Part shown: piece after piece, positions 33,379-40,887 of the stretch
How the letters are laid out: each line of letters begins with the position of its first letter
How positions within the stretch are numbered: position 1 is the stretch's first letter
Assembly: GCA_013178295.1 (NCBI GenBank)
Contig: JABLWW010000016.1
Location: 48,021 to 112,020, forward strand
Length of the DNA stretch: 64,000 nt
Direction: 5' to 3'
Source: Anaerolineae bacterium
Lineage (GTDB): Bacteria; Chloroflexota; Anaerolineae; Anaerolineales; Anaerolineaceae
Translations under genes and position numbers: made by a program
The notes under the pieces: generated by a model
Seen by the model: only the letters and a program-made list of their open reading frames with translations
Database searches by the model: none
What the model was told of the DNA's origin: nothing

Positions 33379-34364
33379 GTCTTGAAAATTTAGAGGGCTA
33401 CACTCTTGTCGGTCTAGAAGAGCGACCAAAAATTCCGCCCTACTTTTGGGCGCGGGCTGCTTTGGCTCCAAAACCGCCAAAAACGTATGTCGTTGACGGT
33501 CTTTTTGAACCCGGCGGCGTGTATGTTGCCGTAGGGCAGCCGGGCGCAAAAAAGACATTTGCTATGATGCACATGTGCACATGCGTTGCGGCAGGTCGCA
33601 CCTGGCTGAACCGCGAAGTGGAGCGGAAACCCGTCCTGTTTGTGGATGAGGAGTCAGGGCGCGACAGGTTCGAGCGGCGGCTGGCTGGTATCATGCGGCG
33701 GCTGGGCGCACCTGATGATTTGCCGTTTGCCTACACCTGCCTGTTGAGACTAGACTTGCGTCATGACGAAAATCGGCTGAAAGACTTGATAGTAGAGGTG
33801 GGCGCAGGTCTCGCGATCATTGATGCGCTGGCAGACATCATGCCAGGCGCAGACGAAAATTCCACAAAGGACACGCAACCTATCTTTCAAAGTCTGCGCA
33901 ATGTAGCCGAAACCACAAAAAGCGCGGTCATCGTCATTCACCATTGCGGTAAATCAGGTGGCTATCGCGGGTCATCTGCCATTCTCGGCGCGGTGGATGG
34001 AATGCTGCTCATCGAAAGCAAGCCGCAAAGCACGGCAATCGAGTTTGAAACCATAAAAAACAGGGATGGTGAGCCGCAACGCTTTTCGGCAATTTGCTCA
34101 TTCCAGGATGACGGATTCAATATGATACCTGCTGCGGAGACAACGGAGCGCGTAGAGCTTTTACCGAAAAGCGCAGAGTATGTTTTGAGGATTCTTAAAG
34201 AGCGCGGGCAGATGTCATTACCAGACATTGCGGCAAATGCTGATGTGTGCACGGCTGAAGCAGCCCGGAAAGCGGTTTATCTTTTGGCAAGCCAGCGAAA
34301 AATTTACCGTGTAAATTCCGAAGAAAGAGGACAGGGTGTCAGTGCTATTTATGCTTTGGTTTGA
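33375..34364 (+). CDS. RepA-like AAA (RecA-fold) ATPase with C-terminal winged helix
   Basis: 329 residues from ATG 33375. It has the RSF1010-RepA/AAA_25 hexameric helicase fold: Walker A GQPGAKKT (residues 54-61), Walker B VLFVDEESGRD near residue 90, a second acidic strand LAIIDALADIMPGADEN, and VIVIHHCGKSGGYRGSSAI, the motif-3/sensor loop typical of these proteins. Residues about 265-325 form a winged helix (QMSLPDIAANADVCTAEAARK). Such proteins are plasmid or prophage replication helicases. It is the largest gene of the insert and is translationally coupled to the RHH protein. Confidence 0.82.
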   Translation: MSLENLEGYTLVGLEERPKIPPYFWARAALAPKPPKTYVVDGLFEPGGVYVAVGQPGAKKTFAMMHMCTCVAAGRTWLNREVERKPVLFVDEESGRDRFERRLAGIMRRLGAPDDLPFAYTCLLRLDLRHDENRLKDLIVEVGAGLAIIDALADIMPGADENSTKDTQPIFQSLRNVAETTKSAVIVIHHCGKSGGYRGSSAILGAVDGMLLIESKPQSTAIEFETIKNRDGEPQRFSAICSFQDDGFNMIPAAETTERVELLPKSAEYVLRILKERGQMSLPDIAANADVCTAEAARKAVYLLASQRKIYRVNSEERGQGVSAIYALV

Positions 34365-34378
34365 TTTTGGTATGCCAA

Positions 34379-34434
34379 TTTGGTGTGCTGCTTGCTGGGA
34401 ATTATAAATAATTCCCAGCAAGCAGCACACCAAA
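34379..34434 (+). repeat. Perfect 27-bp palindrome with 2-base spacer
   Basis: Left arm 34379-34405 begins TTTGGTGTGCTGCTTGCTGG; right arm 34408-34434 is its exact reverse complement; spacer AA. No T-run follows on either strand, so it is a poor terminator. It could extrude as a cruciform and serve as a replication or nicking site. It lies 14 bases after the RepA-like gene. Confidence 0.92.
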
Positions 34435-34460
34435 ATAATTGGTATGAAATTGCATAGTAA

Positions 34461-34487
34461 ATTCACACCATTCACAGCATTCACACC
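34461..34487 (+). repeat. Three tandem 9-bp repeats, iteron-like
   Basis: ATTCACACC, ATTCACAGC, ATTCACACC in direct tandem, followed by AAAC. ACACCAAA is shared with the end of the preceding palindrome. Short tandem repeats beside a Rep gene suggest an origin or operator. Confidence 0.7.
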
Positions 34488-34507
34488 AAACAGATAGGAG
34501 GTGAAAA

Positions 34508-34582
34508 ATGGCGAACGGTCTCAGGACAATTTATTCGAGCGGCGGTAAATGGCGCATGCGGATAATTCGGAGGCGCCGGTGA
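34508..34582 (+). CDS. Small basic ORF (24 aa), unknown
   Basis: ATG 34508 to TGA 34580-34582 with a strong AGGAGGTGAAAA ribosome site. Encodes MANGLRTIYSSGGKWRMRII followed by RRRR, an arginine-rich tail. Its stop overlaps the GTG of the next frame (GTGA). It could be a small nucleic-acid-binding peptide or a translational leader for the next gene. Confidence 0.45.
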   Translation: MANGLRTIYSSGGKWRMRIIRRRR

Positions 34583-34779
34583 ATGAGCGGCGGCTGATTG
34601 TGGCGGTCGTCATCCAAGCTTTCGAGGATGCCAGACATGACGATTTGTCGGCGGCGGAATGGCTTATATCTGACGGTCAAGTTTGGTTGGAGGCAATCGG
34701 CATAGAGGCTGACGCAAGCAAAGTTAAATGTGCAATAGCGGCTTACAAAAGCCGCAAAAGGAAAAATCAGAAACTTTAG
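34579..34779 (+). CDS. Small acidic protein, unknown (66 aa)
   Basis: From GTG 34579 (preceded by GGAGG) the product is about 66 residues, beginning MNERRLIVAVVIQAFEDARH. An upstream in-frame ATG at 34549 lies inside the preceding small ORF. The segment DDLSAAEWLISDGQVWLEAIG suggests a compact helical phage or plasmid-type protein that links a hydrophobic helix to a basic tail (YKSRKRKNQKL). I do not recognise the family. It is followed after 16 bases by the next insert gene. Confidence 0.55.
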   Translation: MNERRLIVAVVIQAFEDARHDDLSAAEWLISDGQVWLEAIGIEADASKVKCAIAAYKSRKRKNQKL

Positions 34780-34795
34780 ATTTGGAGGTGTAACA

Positions 34796-35278
34796 ATGAG
34801 TGAAAATCAAAATTCAATTGACGGGCGCGAAATCGTTGAGCAGATCGCCAGACAGCAAGGGCTTTCAGATGCCGACACAGAGCGGCTTATGGAGGCGCTT
34901 GACCAGGCAGTATCGGAGCATTTGGAGCAGAGCGGCATGGCGGAACACAAGCGAATGATGAACGAATTCAAGCAGGAGCTTACTGTTTTGCGTAAAAAAG
35001 GCGCAAGCCGGCAGGCTATTCAGGATACTTATCAACGGTATCAGGATGCCGGCTTAGGCTATCCTGGCGCACTGGGACAAATCACGGCGCAAGAGTTTTT
35101 GGAGGATGTCCTGCCAAGCGTGAGCGATAGCCTAATCAAGCGACCGCTTGTCGAGCAATACAGAAAAGAGATGCTAGCCGCACGCGGTAATAGGCAGAAA
35201 ATCCTTTCCATTCGTGAAAAATACGAACGGCGCGGTTTGAACGTGAACGAGATTCCACTTTACCAGAGGGAGAAATAA
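34796..35278 (+). CDS. Helical hypothetical protein of the insert (160 aa)
   Basis: 160 residues, highly charged and almost wholly helical, with no membrane segment or recognised domain. TTTGGAGGTG precedes the ATG. A repeated theme of KQELTVLRKKGASRQAIQDT and RKEMLAARGNRQKILSIREK suggests two related helical hairpins. It resembles scaffold-like or small structural proteins of mobile elements in composition only; no function is claimed. It is followed after two bases by a coiled-coil ORF. Confidence 0.6.
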   Translation: MSENQNSIDGREIVEQIARQQGLSDADTERLMEALDQAVSEHLEQSGMAEHKRMMNEFKQELTVLRKKGASRQAIQDTYQRYQDAGLGYPGALGQITAQEFLEDVLPSVSDSLIKRPLVEQYRKEMLAARGNRQKILSIREKYERRGLNVNEIPLYQREK

Positions 35279-35280
35279 CC

Positions 35281-35538
35281 ATGTTTGATATGCTGACTGA
35301 CCTAAAAACTTTGATTGCTGAGCGCGAAAACACGACTGACCCTGAACAGTATGACGAGCTGACCCGGCAAATTGAGCAAGCGCAAAAGGCGGAATCAATC
35401 CAAAGAGCAAAAAAGCAGGCGGAGGTAAAAGCCAGGCTTGAAGCGGAGCGCAAACAGAAAATGGCGGAGCTTGACGCGGTTTCAAAGCGGATCGCCGATT
35501 TGTATCGGAGCGCGGCTGACATTGACCGGCAAACCTAG
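35281..35538 (+). CDS. Coiled-coil protein (85 aa), possibly truncated at the insert border
   Basis: 85 residues with heptad-like charge pattern throughout (LTRQIEQAQKAESIQRAKKQ, EVKARLEAERKQKMAEL), predicted to be a single long coiled coil. GGGAG precedes the ATG. The stop TAG (35536-35538) lies within the CTAGAT sequence at the right border, so the natural C-terminus may have been lost and the stop created at the junction. Function unknown. Confidence 0.55.
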   Translation: MFDMLTDLKTLIAERENTTDPEQYDELTRQIEQAQKAESIQRAKKQAEVKARLEAERKQKMAELDAVSKRIADLYRSAADIDRQT

Positions 35539-35540
35539 AT
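35535..35540. repeat. Right-border CTAGAT, direct repeat of 32798-32803
   Basis: The six bases also occur directly after tRNA-Gly. They mark the exact point where the coding sequence of the insert gives way to glycosyltransferase homology. Short enough to be chance, but the position at both borders is striking. Confidence 0.4.
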
Positions 35541-35739
35541 CATCCAGGATGGCATCACCGGTTTGCTTGCCACGCCGGAAGATCCCCATGCACTTGGCAG
35601 CGCGCTTGTTCGGTTGCTGGAGGATCATCCATTGCGCCAGCGTCTGGCACAGTCCGCCCGCCAGCATGTCAGAGATCATTATTGTTTAGAGAAGATGTTC
35701 CAGTGCTATGCAGATTTGCTGCTGACGCCCCCTGCTTGA
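35539..35739 (+). pseudogene. Decapitated glycosyltransferase family 4/1, C-terminal fragment
   Basis: Open frame of 66 codons with no start codon or ribosome site: IIQDGITGLLATPEDPHALG is the donor-sugar-binding end of GT-B glycosyltransferases, followed by the usual C-terminal helices (LVRLLEDHPLRQRLAQSA). The N-terminal 300 or so residues are absent, and the sequence begins exactly at the insert border. The 5' part is not found on the other side, next to tRNA-Gly, so it was probably deleted when the insert arrived or decayed. Confidence 0.85.
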
Positions 35740-35764
35740 CATGAAATTTTTTCCATGCTAGACT
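35736..35764 (+). promoter_or_regulatory. Promoter of the lipoprotein cluster
   Basis: TTGACA at 35736-35741 (overlapping the remnant's stop), exact 17-base spacer ending TGC, then TAGACT at 35759-35764 (extended -10). Predicted start about 35771. Confidence 0.8.
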
Positions 35765-35854
35765 GACCTTGACACTAAATGTCCTGGGTTGTCCTTTAAA
35801 CTTATTTTTGTGGAAGAACGCCGAATCAAAAGAGCGTTGGAATTGAGGAAAATA

Positions 35855-36688
35855 ATGAATAAAAAAATACTGCCCGTTGTGATCGCCCTGTTCTTCCTGA
35901 CATTGTCGTGCGGACTCTCAGGAAAGGAAGAGGAAACCAAAGAACCACCAGTGCAGGAAGTGCCTGCCAAAGAGCAAACAACCGAACAAGAACCGGCGCA
36001 ACCATCCCAGCCCGAACCCACACAGGAAGCGCAGGAAGAGCAACAGCCGCAAACGCCAACCGAAGCGGTGTCGCCCGCTGGTGATCCAAATGCACCCCGT
36101 TTCTTCCGCGATGAGTTTGAAGGCCCCCTGGATGAGGTAAACTGGTCAACCCAGTACTTTTTCTATGTGGATGAGGACGTAGAAGAAGGAGACGAGGAAG
36201 CAACCCCCATCTATAGCATTGAGCAGGAACGCGGGGCACAAAAATTCTATATCGAAAGCCCATGGTTGTATGTCTATCGCATTTACAACCCTCATCTTTA
36301 TAAAGATGTGCGCATTGATATCGAAGTGGAAAACAAAGGCGTCAACACCAACAACATCAGCCTCTTCTGCCGCAACACGGATTATGGCTGGTATGAGTTT
36401 ATTGCCACCAGCGGCGGGTATTACAGCATCATGCGCTATTATGAGGACGGCGATGAAGAACTGGCGCAAGGTGGTATTCGCTCGATCAAGTTTGGTGATA
36501 AGAAGAAGAACGTCTTCACTGCCGTTTGCAACAGCAAAACTTTGATCTATATTGTCAACGGTGTTGAAATTGCTAAAGTGAAGGATGAAGAGATTCCTGA
36601 TGAAGGCAATGTAGGATTCAACGTCTCTGCAGAAGGGGTAGTACCCGTGCAAGTTGAAGTTAACTGGCTGGAAATTAGCGAGCCGTAA
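35855..36688 (+). CDS. Lipoprotein with C-terminal concanavalin-like domain
   Basis: 277 residues from ATG 35855 (preceded by TGAGGAAA). Type II signal with lipobox LTLSCG (Cys about residue 19). A low-complexity Glu/Pro/Gln/Thr linker reaches to about residue 80, then a beta-rich domain begins RFFRDEFEGPLDEVNWSTQY. This has the form of a laminin-G/concanavalin-like (DUF1080-type) domain, which often binds carbohydrate. First gene of a three-gene group with two others of unknown role. Outward-facing anchoring is inferred. Confidence 0.72.
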   Translation: MNKKILPVVIALFFLTLSCGLSGKEEETKEPPVQEVPAKEQTTEQEPAQPSQPEPTQEAQEEQQPQTPTEAVSPAGDPNAPRFFRDEFEGPLDEVNWSTQYFFYVDEDVEEGDEEATPIYSIEQERGAQKFYIESPWLYVYRIYNPHLYKDVRIDIEVENKGVNTNNISLFCRNTDYGWYEFIATSGGYYSIMRYYEDGDEELAQGGIRSIKFGDKKKNVFTAVCNSKTLIYIVNGVEIAKVKDEEIPDEGNVGFNVSAEGVVPVQVEVNWLEISEP

Positions 36689-36698
36689 TGGTTTTGGT

Positions 36699-37529
36699 GT
36701 GAAGACAAAAATTCTCTTGACTCGCCTGTTAGGCGTCTTGCTCATCTCCGCAGCTATAGTAGGGTGGATAATGTGCGCTGCCGGGCTGGTTGCCATTTGG
36801 TATGGTGTCCCCCGGCTTGCCACTTCACTGCAACACACATTGGAAAGCCTGGATAGGACGCTCGAATCAACCAACCAGCTTCTTGCAGTAACCCGTTCCA
36901 CTCTGGATACGCTTGACAGTCAGGTAACCATCATCGAGCGCGCCAGCCAGAACATTGCCTCTTCAATTGAGACGACATCTGCCATCGCAGATGACTTTGC
37001 CAGCCTCTCTGGTCGTGAATTGCCCTCCCTGGTGGAAAGTCTGCAAACTTCATTGGGGGCGATGGAAAGCAGCGCCCGTCTGGTGGATGATACGCTGAGT
37101 TTTATCGGGATGCTCCCTCTGATTGGCGCCCGTTACACTCCCGAGGTTCCCCTCAGCCAAACAGTGGCGGGCGTTTCGAGCGATCTGGATACTCTCAACC
37201 CTGTTTTCACGCGCATGAAAGGCAATATGCAAACCGCTGCCGCTGACCTGAAGTCCTTGAAGCAAGATGTTGAGGAGCTTACCAAAAGTCTGGATAACAT
37301 CCAATCCAGCATCGCGGTGGTGCAAGGAGCCGTGAGCGATTATCAGGCAAAGGTAACCGCACTACGTCAGCGTCTCAACGATCTTCACCAACGGCTGCCA
37401 GCCTACCTGGCAACGGCTGCTACCGCGGTTACCCTAGCAATCATCTGGCTGGCGGTTGTGCTCATTGCCACTTTTCTACAGGGGCGGCAGCTGATGATGT
37501 TGGCTATTGTCTCTCCCGCGGTTGAGTGA
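36699..37529 (+). CDS. Membrane-anchored coiled-coil protein, unknown
   Basis: About 276 residues from GTG 36699; the frame is also open back to 36654 inside the preceding gene. A pair of hydrophobic helices near the N-terminus (LLGVLLISAAIVGWIMCAAG) and one near the C-terminus (AVTLAIIWLAVVLIATFL) flank a long, Ser/Thr/Leu-rich coiled coil (about residues 45-235). The topology resembles chemoreceptor-like or envelope-spanning scaffold proteins, but no signalling domain is present. It starts 10 bases after the lipoprotein stop, so they are likely co-transcribed. No function assigned. Confidence 0.65.
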   Translation: MKTKILLTRLLGVLLISAAIVGWIMCAAGLVAIWYGVPRLATSLQHTLESLDRTLESTNQLLAVTRSTLDTLDSQVTIIERASQNIASSIETTSAIADDFASLSGRELPSLVESLQTSLGAMESSARLVDDTLSFIGMLPLIGARYTPEVPLSQTVAGVSSDLDTLNPVFTRMKGNMQTAAADLKSLKQDVEELTKSLDNIQSSIAVVQGAVSDYQAKVTALRQRLNDLHQRLPAYLATAATAVTLAIIWLAVVLIATFLQGRQLMMLAIVSPAVE

Positions 37530-37541
37530 GGTTTTCTTTTC

Positions 37542-38189
37542 ATGAAGCGCGATGCCCGTCTCATCTTTCTGATTATCATCGGCTTGCTGATTGTTGCTTG
37601 CCGAAGCGAGATGATGATTCCCGACCGCGAGGCATCTTTGCTTGCACCTAGCAGCACAGCCCCGCCTGCTGTCACAGAGACCCCTGTCCCCTTTCCTGTA
37701 CCCCATACCCTTACCCCTGCTAATGCCAGTCAACCCGGATGGGAAATGTATACAGACAACCAGTTCGGCTTTACAGTATCCTATCCGCCCAATTCAACCT
37801 TTGATGACACCTCTGGCGAGGCGCGCATCTATCTTCCTGTCCAGCCTGATACCAACCTGAGCGAAAAGTATCTCATTCTTGCTCCCCGTCACCAGGCGGA
37901 GTCATGCTCCGGCGAGGCGTATCTTGGCTTTAGCCCCTCTGAATCCCCGCCCGAGATGGTGACCCTTGGCGGAAGCAGCTTTTCAAAAGAAAGCGGGCAC
38001 GATGCTGGCGCTGGAAATATTTTCAGCTACATTAGCTACTCTACAACAAAAGAGGACATCTGTCTCAGTCTTATCTTTGTTCTCCATTCCACAAATCCTG
38101 CAAATTACGACAATCCGCCGCCAGAATACAACTGGGAAGAAGAGACAGCAGTCTTTGAAGAGATTGTGTCCACTTTGCGGTGGCGTTAG
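37542..38189 (+). CDS. Lipoprotein, unknown
   Basis: 215 residues with a type II signal peptide and lipobox LLIVAC, then a Pro/Thr-rich spacer (TETPVPFPVPHTLTPA). The folded part begins WEMYTDNQFGFTVSYPPN, a start typical of PsbP-like or similar small beta proteins found in Gram-positive-type lipoproteins. It sits 12 bases after the coiled-coil gene. It ends a probable three-gene transcript from the promoter at 35736. Confidence 0.68.
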   Translation: MKRDARLIFLIIIGLLIVACRSEMMIPDREASLLAPSSTAPPAVTETPVPFPVPHTLTPANASQPGWEMYTDNQFGFTVSYPPNSTFDDTSGEARIYLPVQPDTNLSEKYLILAPRHQAESCSGEAYLGFSPSESPPEMVTLGGSSFSKESGHDAGAGNIFSYISYSTTKEDICLSLIFVLHSTNPANYDNPPPEYNWEEETAVFEEIVSTLRWR

Positions 38190-38365
38190 CTTAGCCACCA
38201 CAGCCCATGTCGTCATACGAACTGGCGCCGGACTGGCTGGTAGTATTCAAGGTGTCCGTAGCCTCGATATGGTATTGCCCGTTGACGTCCTCATGCCGCT
38301 TGCCATGCACCAATATTTTTATGTGATTGAATTGCGGGTTCACGTGAGAAGATAAAATAATATTG

Positions 38366-38374
38366 TGCTATAAT
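38366..38374 (+). promoter_or_regulatory. Exopolysaccharide plus-arm promoter, extended -10
   Basis: TGCTATAAT at 38366-38374. Predicted start about 38381, leaving an untranslated leader of about 120 bases. No strong -35. Bases 38190-38365 show nothing recognisable. Confidence 0.65.
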
Positions 38375-38380
38375 ATACAT

Positions 38381-38486
38381 ACGCCGACTTCGCTAGATCA
38401 CGCTGGGTGATTAAAGCAAATAGTAGAGAAAATGCGTTTCTCTATCGAAGCCGTCTGAGAAATTTTTTGTTATATTTTAATATAAC
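38381..38486 (+). promoter_or_regulatory. Structured 5' leader of the exopolysaccharide operon
   Basis: Elements in order: TCAC-GCTGG-GTGA hairpin near 38400; AGAGAAA/TTTCTCT hairpin near 38425-38444; a GACTTCG...CGAAGCCGTC outer pairing; a T6 run at 38463-38468; and the 18-base palindrome GTTATATTTTAATATAAC at 38469-38486 just before the ribosome site GGGAGG. It could be an attenuator or an operator. It matches no RNA class I know. Confidence 0.4.
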
Positions 38487-38501
38487 AGGGAGGTGGGCGG
38501 G

Positions 38502-39527
38502 ATGACTACGCGGGTAAGAACGGTTGTGGTAGGAAGTGGGTATTGGGGGATCAATTATGTGCGCTTGCTTACGCATTTTCCCGGCGCGGAATTGGTTTCG
38601 GTGTGTGAGCAGTCCGAAAAGCGTCTTGAGGAAACTGCCGCGCGCTTTCCCAGTGTGAGACTTTTCGAGAATCTGGATGACGTTTTTGCGGAGGACGATT
38701 TTGACGCCGCAATAATCTGCACAAATCCTTCCAGCCATTATGCCATTGCCAAACGTTTCCTGGAAGCGGGAAAGCATGTTCTGGTTGAGAAGCCTCTCAC
38801 CACTTGTTCAACAGAGGCGCAGGAGCTGTGCGACCTGGCAGGGCAGAAAAATCTTACGCTGATGGTCGGGCATATCTTTCTCTTCAATTCGGGCATCGAA
38901 AAGGTCAAGGCATACATTGAGGCGGGGTCGCTGGGCGATATCTATTATTTGTATGCGCGGCGCACGAATCTTGGTCCCATCCGCAATGATGTCAATGCGT
39001 GCTGGGATTTGGCGCCGCACGATATTTCCATTTTCAACTTTTTCATGGATGCAACACCGCAATGGGTTAGCGCTACGGGAGCGGGCTTTTTGCGTAAGGA
39101 TTGCATTGATGCGGCGTTTATTGTACTTGGGTATCCCAACGGCATTCTTGGCAATATTCATGTTTCTTGGGCTGACCCGAACAAGGTACGCGAAGTGGTT
39201 GTTGTGGGGAGCGAGCAGCGCGTTCTGTTTAACGACATTTCCCCGCAGCAAAAGGTAACCATCTACAAAAAGGGAATAGCAGCATCCTCTTTGCCTTTCC
39301 TGAGTTATGGCGATTATCAGTTTTCGCTACGCGATGGAGATATCTATAGCCCTAGTTTTGTCAGCGTTGAACCTTTGAAGAAGCAGCTGATTCACTTTAT
39401 AGAGTGTGTGCAAAAGCGCGAAAAACCGTTGCCGGATGGAAAATCTGGTGTCAACGTGGTTAAGGTGCTTGAGGCGGTTGATGCTTCGATTAAGGAAAAT
39501 GGCAAGCCAATATCATTGCGTTGGTAA
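38502..39527 (+). CDS. Gfo/Idh/MocA-family oxidoreductase, nucleotide-sugar 3-dehydrogenase-like
   Basis: 341 residues from ATG 38502. N-terminal Rossmann motif VVVGSGYWGINYVRLL, the hallmark EKPLTTCSTEAQ with catalytic lysine, and ACWDLAPHDISIFNFFMDAT. This resembles WlbA/WbpB enzymes, which oxidise UDP-GlcNAc(A) at C3 for the aminotransferase encoded next. GGGAGG precedes the ATG. First gene of the plus arm; with the DegT aminotransferase and the hexapeptide acetyltransferase at 48355 it would make a 2,3-diacetamido sugar. Substrate is inferred, not demonstrated. Confidence 0.82.
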   Translation: MTTRVRTVVVGSGYWGINYVRLLTHFPGAELVSVCEQSEKRLEETAARFPSVRLFENLDDVFAEDDFDAAIICTNPSSHYAIAKRFLEAGKHVLVEKPLTTCSTEAQELCDLAGQKNLTLMVGHIFLFNSGIEKVKAYIEAGSLGDIYYLYARRTNLGPIRNDVNACWDLAPHDISIFNFFMDATPQWVSATGAGFLRKDCIDAAFIVLGYPNGILGNIHVSWADPNKVREVVVVGSEQRVLFNDISPQQKVTIYKKGIAASSLPFLSYGDYQFSLRDGDIYSPSFVSVEPLKKQLIHFIECVQKREKPLPDGKSGVNVVKVLEAVDASIKENGKPISLRW

Positions 39528-39539
39528 GGATACAATATC

Positions 39540-40658
39540 ATGTCTTTACAGGAAATCACCAAAGTGCCGTTTGTGGATTTGGGAGCGCAGTATAACAGTC
39601 TCCGCGAAGAAGTTCTTGCAAGAATTGAAGAGGTGCTCAAAAGCAGCGCTTTTATCTTAGGTGCAGATGTGCGGCTTTTCGAGGAGGAATTTGCAGCTTT
39701 TTGCGAGGCGCAGCATGCTGTTGGGGTCGATTCGGGCACATCCGCACTCGAGCTGGCGCTGCGGGCGTTTGGTATCGGCACTGGTGACGAGGTGATTGTC
39801 CCGGCGAACACTTTTATTGCTACAGCTCTGGCGGTCAGCTATACAGGCGCCAAACCGGTGTTTGTCGAGCCCGATCCTATCACCTATAACATGGATGTAA
39901 CCAAGCTAGAGGAAGCCATCACAGACAAAACAAAAGCCATTATCCCTGTGCATCTCTACGGGCAGCCAGCAGATATGGATGCCATCCTGGCAATTGCCCG
40001 CCAGCGTTCGTTAGTGGTCATAGAAGATGCTTGCCAGGCGCATGGCGCCAGGTATAAAGGGAGACGCACTGGCTCGATGGGAGACGCGGCGGCTTTTAGT
40101 TTTTACCCCGCAAAGAATCTAGGTGCTTATGGTGACGGGGGCGCAATTACCACCAATGATGCACAGGTTGCAGAAAAGATTCGCAGACTGCGCGATTATG
40201 GTCAAAGCAAAAAATATTATCATGATGAGCTGGGGTACAATCGGCGCCTGGATACGGTGCAGGCGGCGGTATTGCGTGTAAAACTCAAATATCTGGATAG
40301 CTGGAATGAGGCTCGTCGGCAACATGCCAGACTGTATTCTCAGCTATTAGAGGACAGCTGTTGTCAGATCCCCTCTGTGCCTGACTATGCCGAACCGGTG
40401 TGGCATCTTTACGTGGTGCAGGTGGATAATCGTCAAGGGTTACAGGAATATCTTTCAAGCAAGGGAATATCCACTGGGATTCACTACCCGATTCCCATAC
40501 ATCTTCAAAAAGCTTATGCCCATCTTGGGTTGAAGAAGGGTGCATTCCCTGTTACAGAAGAACTTGCGGATCGAATTCTCTCGCTGCCAATGTATGCAGA
40601 ACTGACGCGCCCGATGGTAGAACATGTGGCGAGTTGTATCATGTCGGTCGCTCCATAA
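39540..40658 (+). CDS. DegT/DnrJ/EryC1-family sugar aminotransferase (WbpE-like)
   Basis: 372-residue PLP enzyme that aminates a keto-sugar nucleotide. N-terminal VPFVDLGAQYNSLREEVLAR, the VDSGTSALELALRAFGIG and VIEDACQAHGARYKG motifs, and the PLP lysine in FSFYPAKNLGAYGDGG are intact. DegT members paired with a Gfo/Idh oxidoreductase usually act on UDP-3-keto sugars (WbpE/WlbC type). It starts 12 bases after the oxidoreductase stop. No strong Shine-Dalgarno. Confidence 0.88.
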   Translation: MSLQEITKVPFVDLGAQYNSLREEVLARIEEVLKSSAFILGADVRLFEEEFAAFCEAQHAVGVDSGTSALELALRAFGIGTGDEVIVPANTFIATALAVSYTGAKPVFVEPDPITYNMDVTKLEEAITDKTKAIIPVHLYGQPADMDAILAIARQRSLVVIEDACQAHGARYKGRRTGSMGDAAAFSFYPAKNLGAYGDGGAITTNDAQVAEKIRRLRDYGQSKKYYHDELGYNRRLDTVQAAVLRVKLKYLDSWNEARRQHARLYSQLLEDSCCQIPSVPDYAEPVWHLYVVQVDNRQGLQEYLSSKGISTGIHYPIPIHLQKAYAHLGLKKGAFPVTEELADRILSLPMYAELTRPMVEHVASCIMSVAP

Positions 40659-40776
40659 ACTTGTAAAAGTCTCTTTATAATTTAGCGGTTTTCTCAAATA
40701 GTGGTCTTAAACGGTCCGATTTTTGGCGCTTTCTTGCTGTTACGAGATTCGGTGTAGCCGCTTGCTTTTTTGGCAC

Positions 40777-40813
40777 TTGTAAAATTATATAATTTATTAT
40801 AAAATAATATAAT
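40777..40813 (+). promoter_or_regulatory. AT-rich promoter region before the ParA-like gene
   Basis: TTGTAA at 40777-40782 with TAAAAT at 40800-40805 (17-base spacer), plus alternative TATAAT at 40788-40793 and 40808-40813. Makes the ParA/kinase genes a possible separate transcript. Confidence 0.5.
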
Positions 40814-40887
40814 AATTTCTCGCGCGCAGATTTTCCAGAAACAAGTTCTTAAAACTTTCCTGAGTAAACACACAGAGGAACAAGAAA

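Larger units (their letters stand above)
32798..35540 (+). mobile_element. Candidate degenerate integrative or plasmid-derived insert downstream of tRNA-Gly
   Basis: A 2.7 kb segment from the tRNA 3' end to a truncated glycosyltransferase. It holds a ribbon-helix-helix protein, a RepA-like ATPase, small unknown proteins, a long palindrome and iteron-like repeats, all of plasmid or phage flavour. CTAGAT occurs at 32798-32803, immediately after the tRNA, and again at 35535-35540, exactly where glycosyltransferase homology begins. No integrase or transposase is visible, so mobility is inferred from context and the element would be defective or dependent on a helper. Confidence 0.55.

Noticed and set aside
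32798..35540. Complete integrative element with integrase
   Set aside because: No tyrosine or serine recombinase frame exists in the segment, and no long direct repeat of the tRNA 3' end was found at the right border; only CTAGAT recurs.
36146..36901. A 251-codon minus-strand open frame opposite the lipoprotein gene
   Set aside because: Shadow of the plus-strand gene with no start context or recognisable domain.
38381..38501. c-di-GMP riboswitch (GEMM) before the exopolysaccharide genes
   Set aside because: The expected conserved core motifs are absent; only generic hairpins remain.
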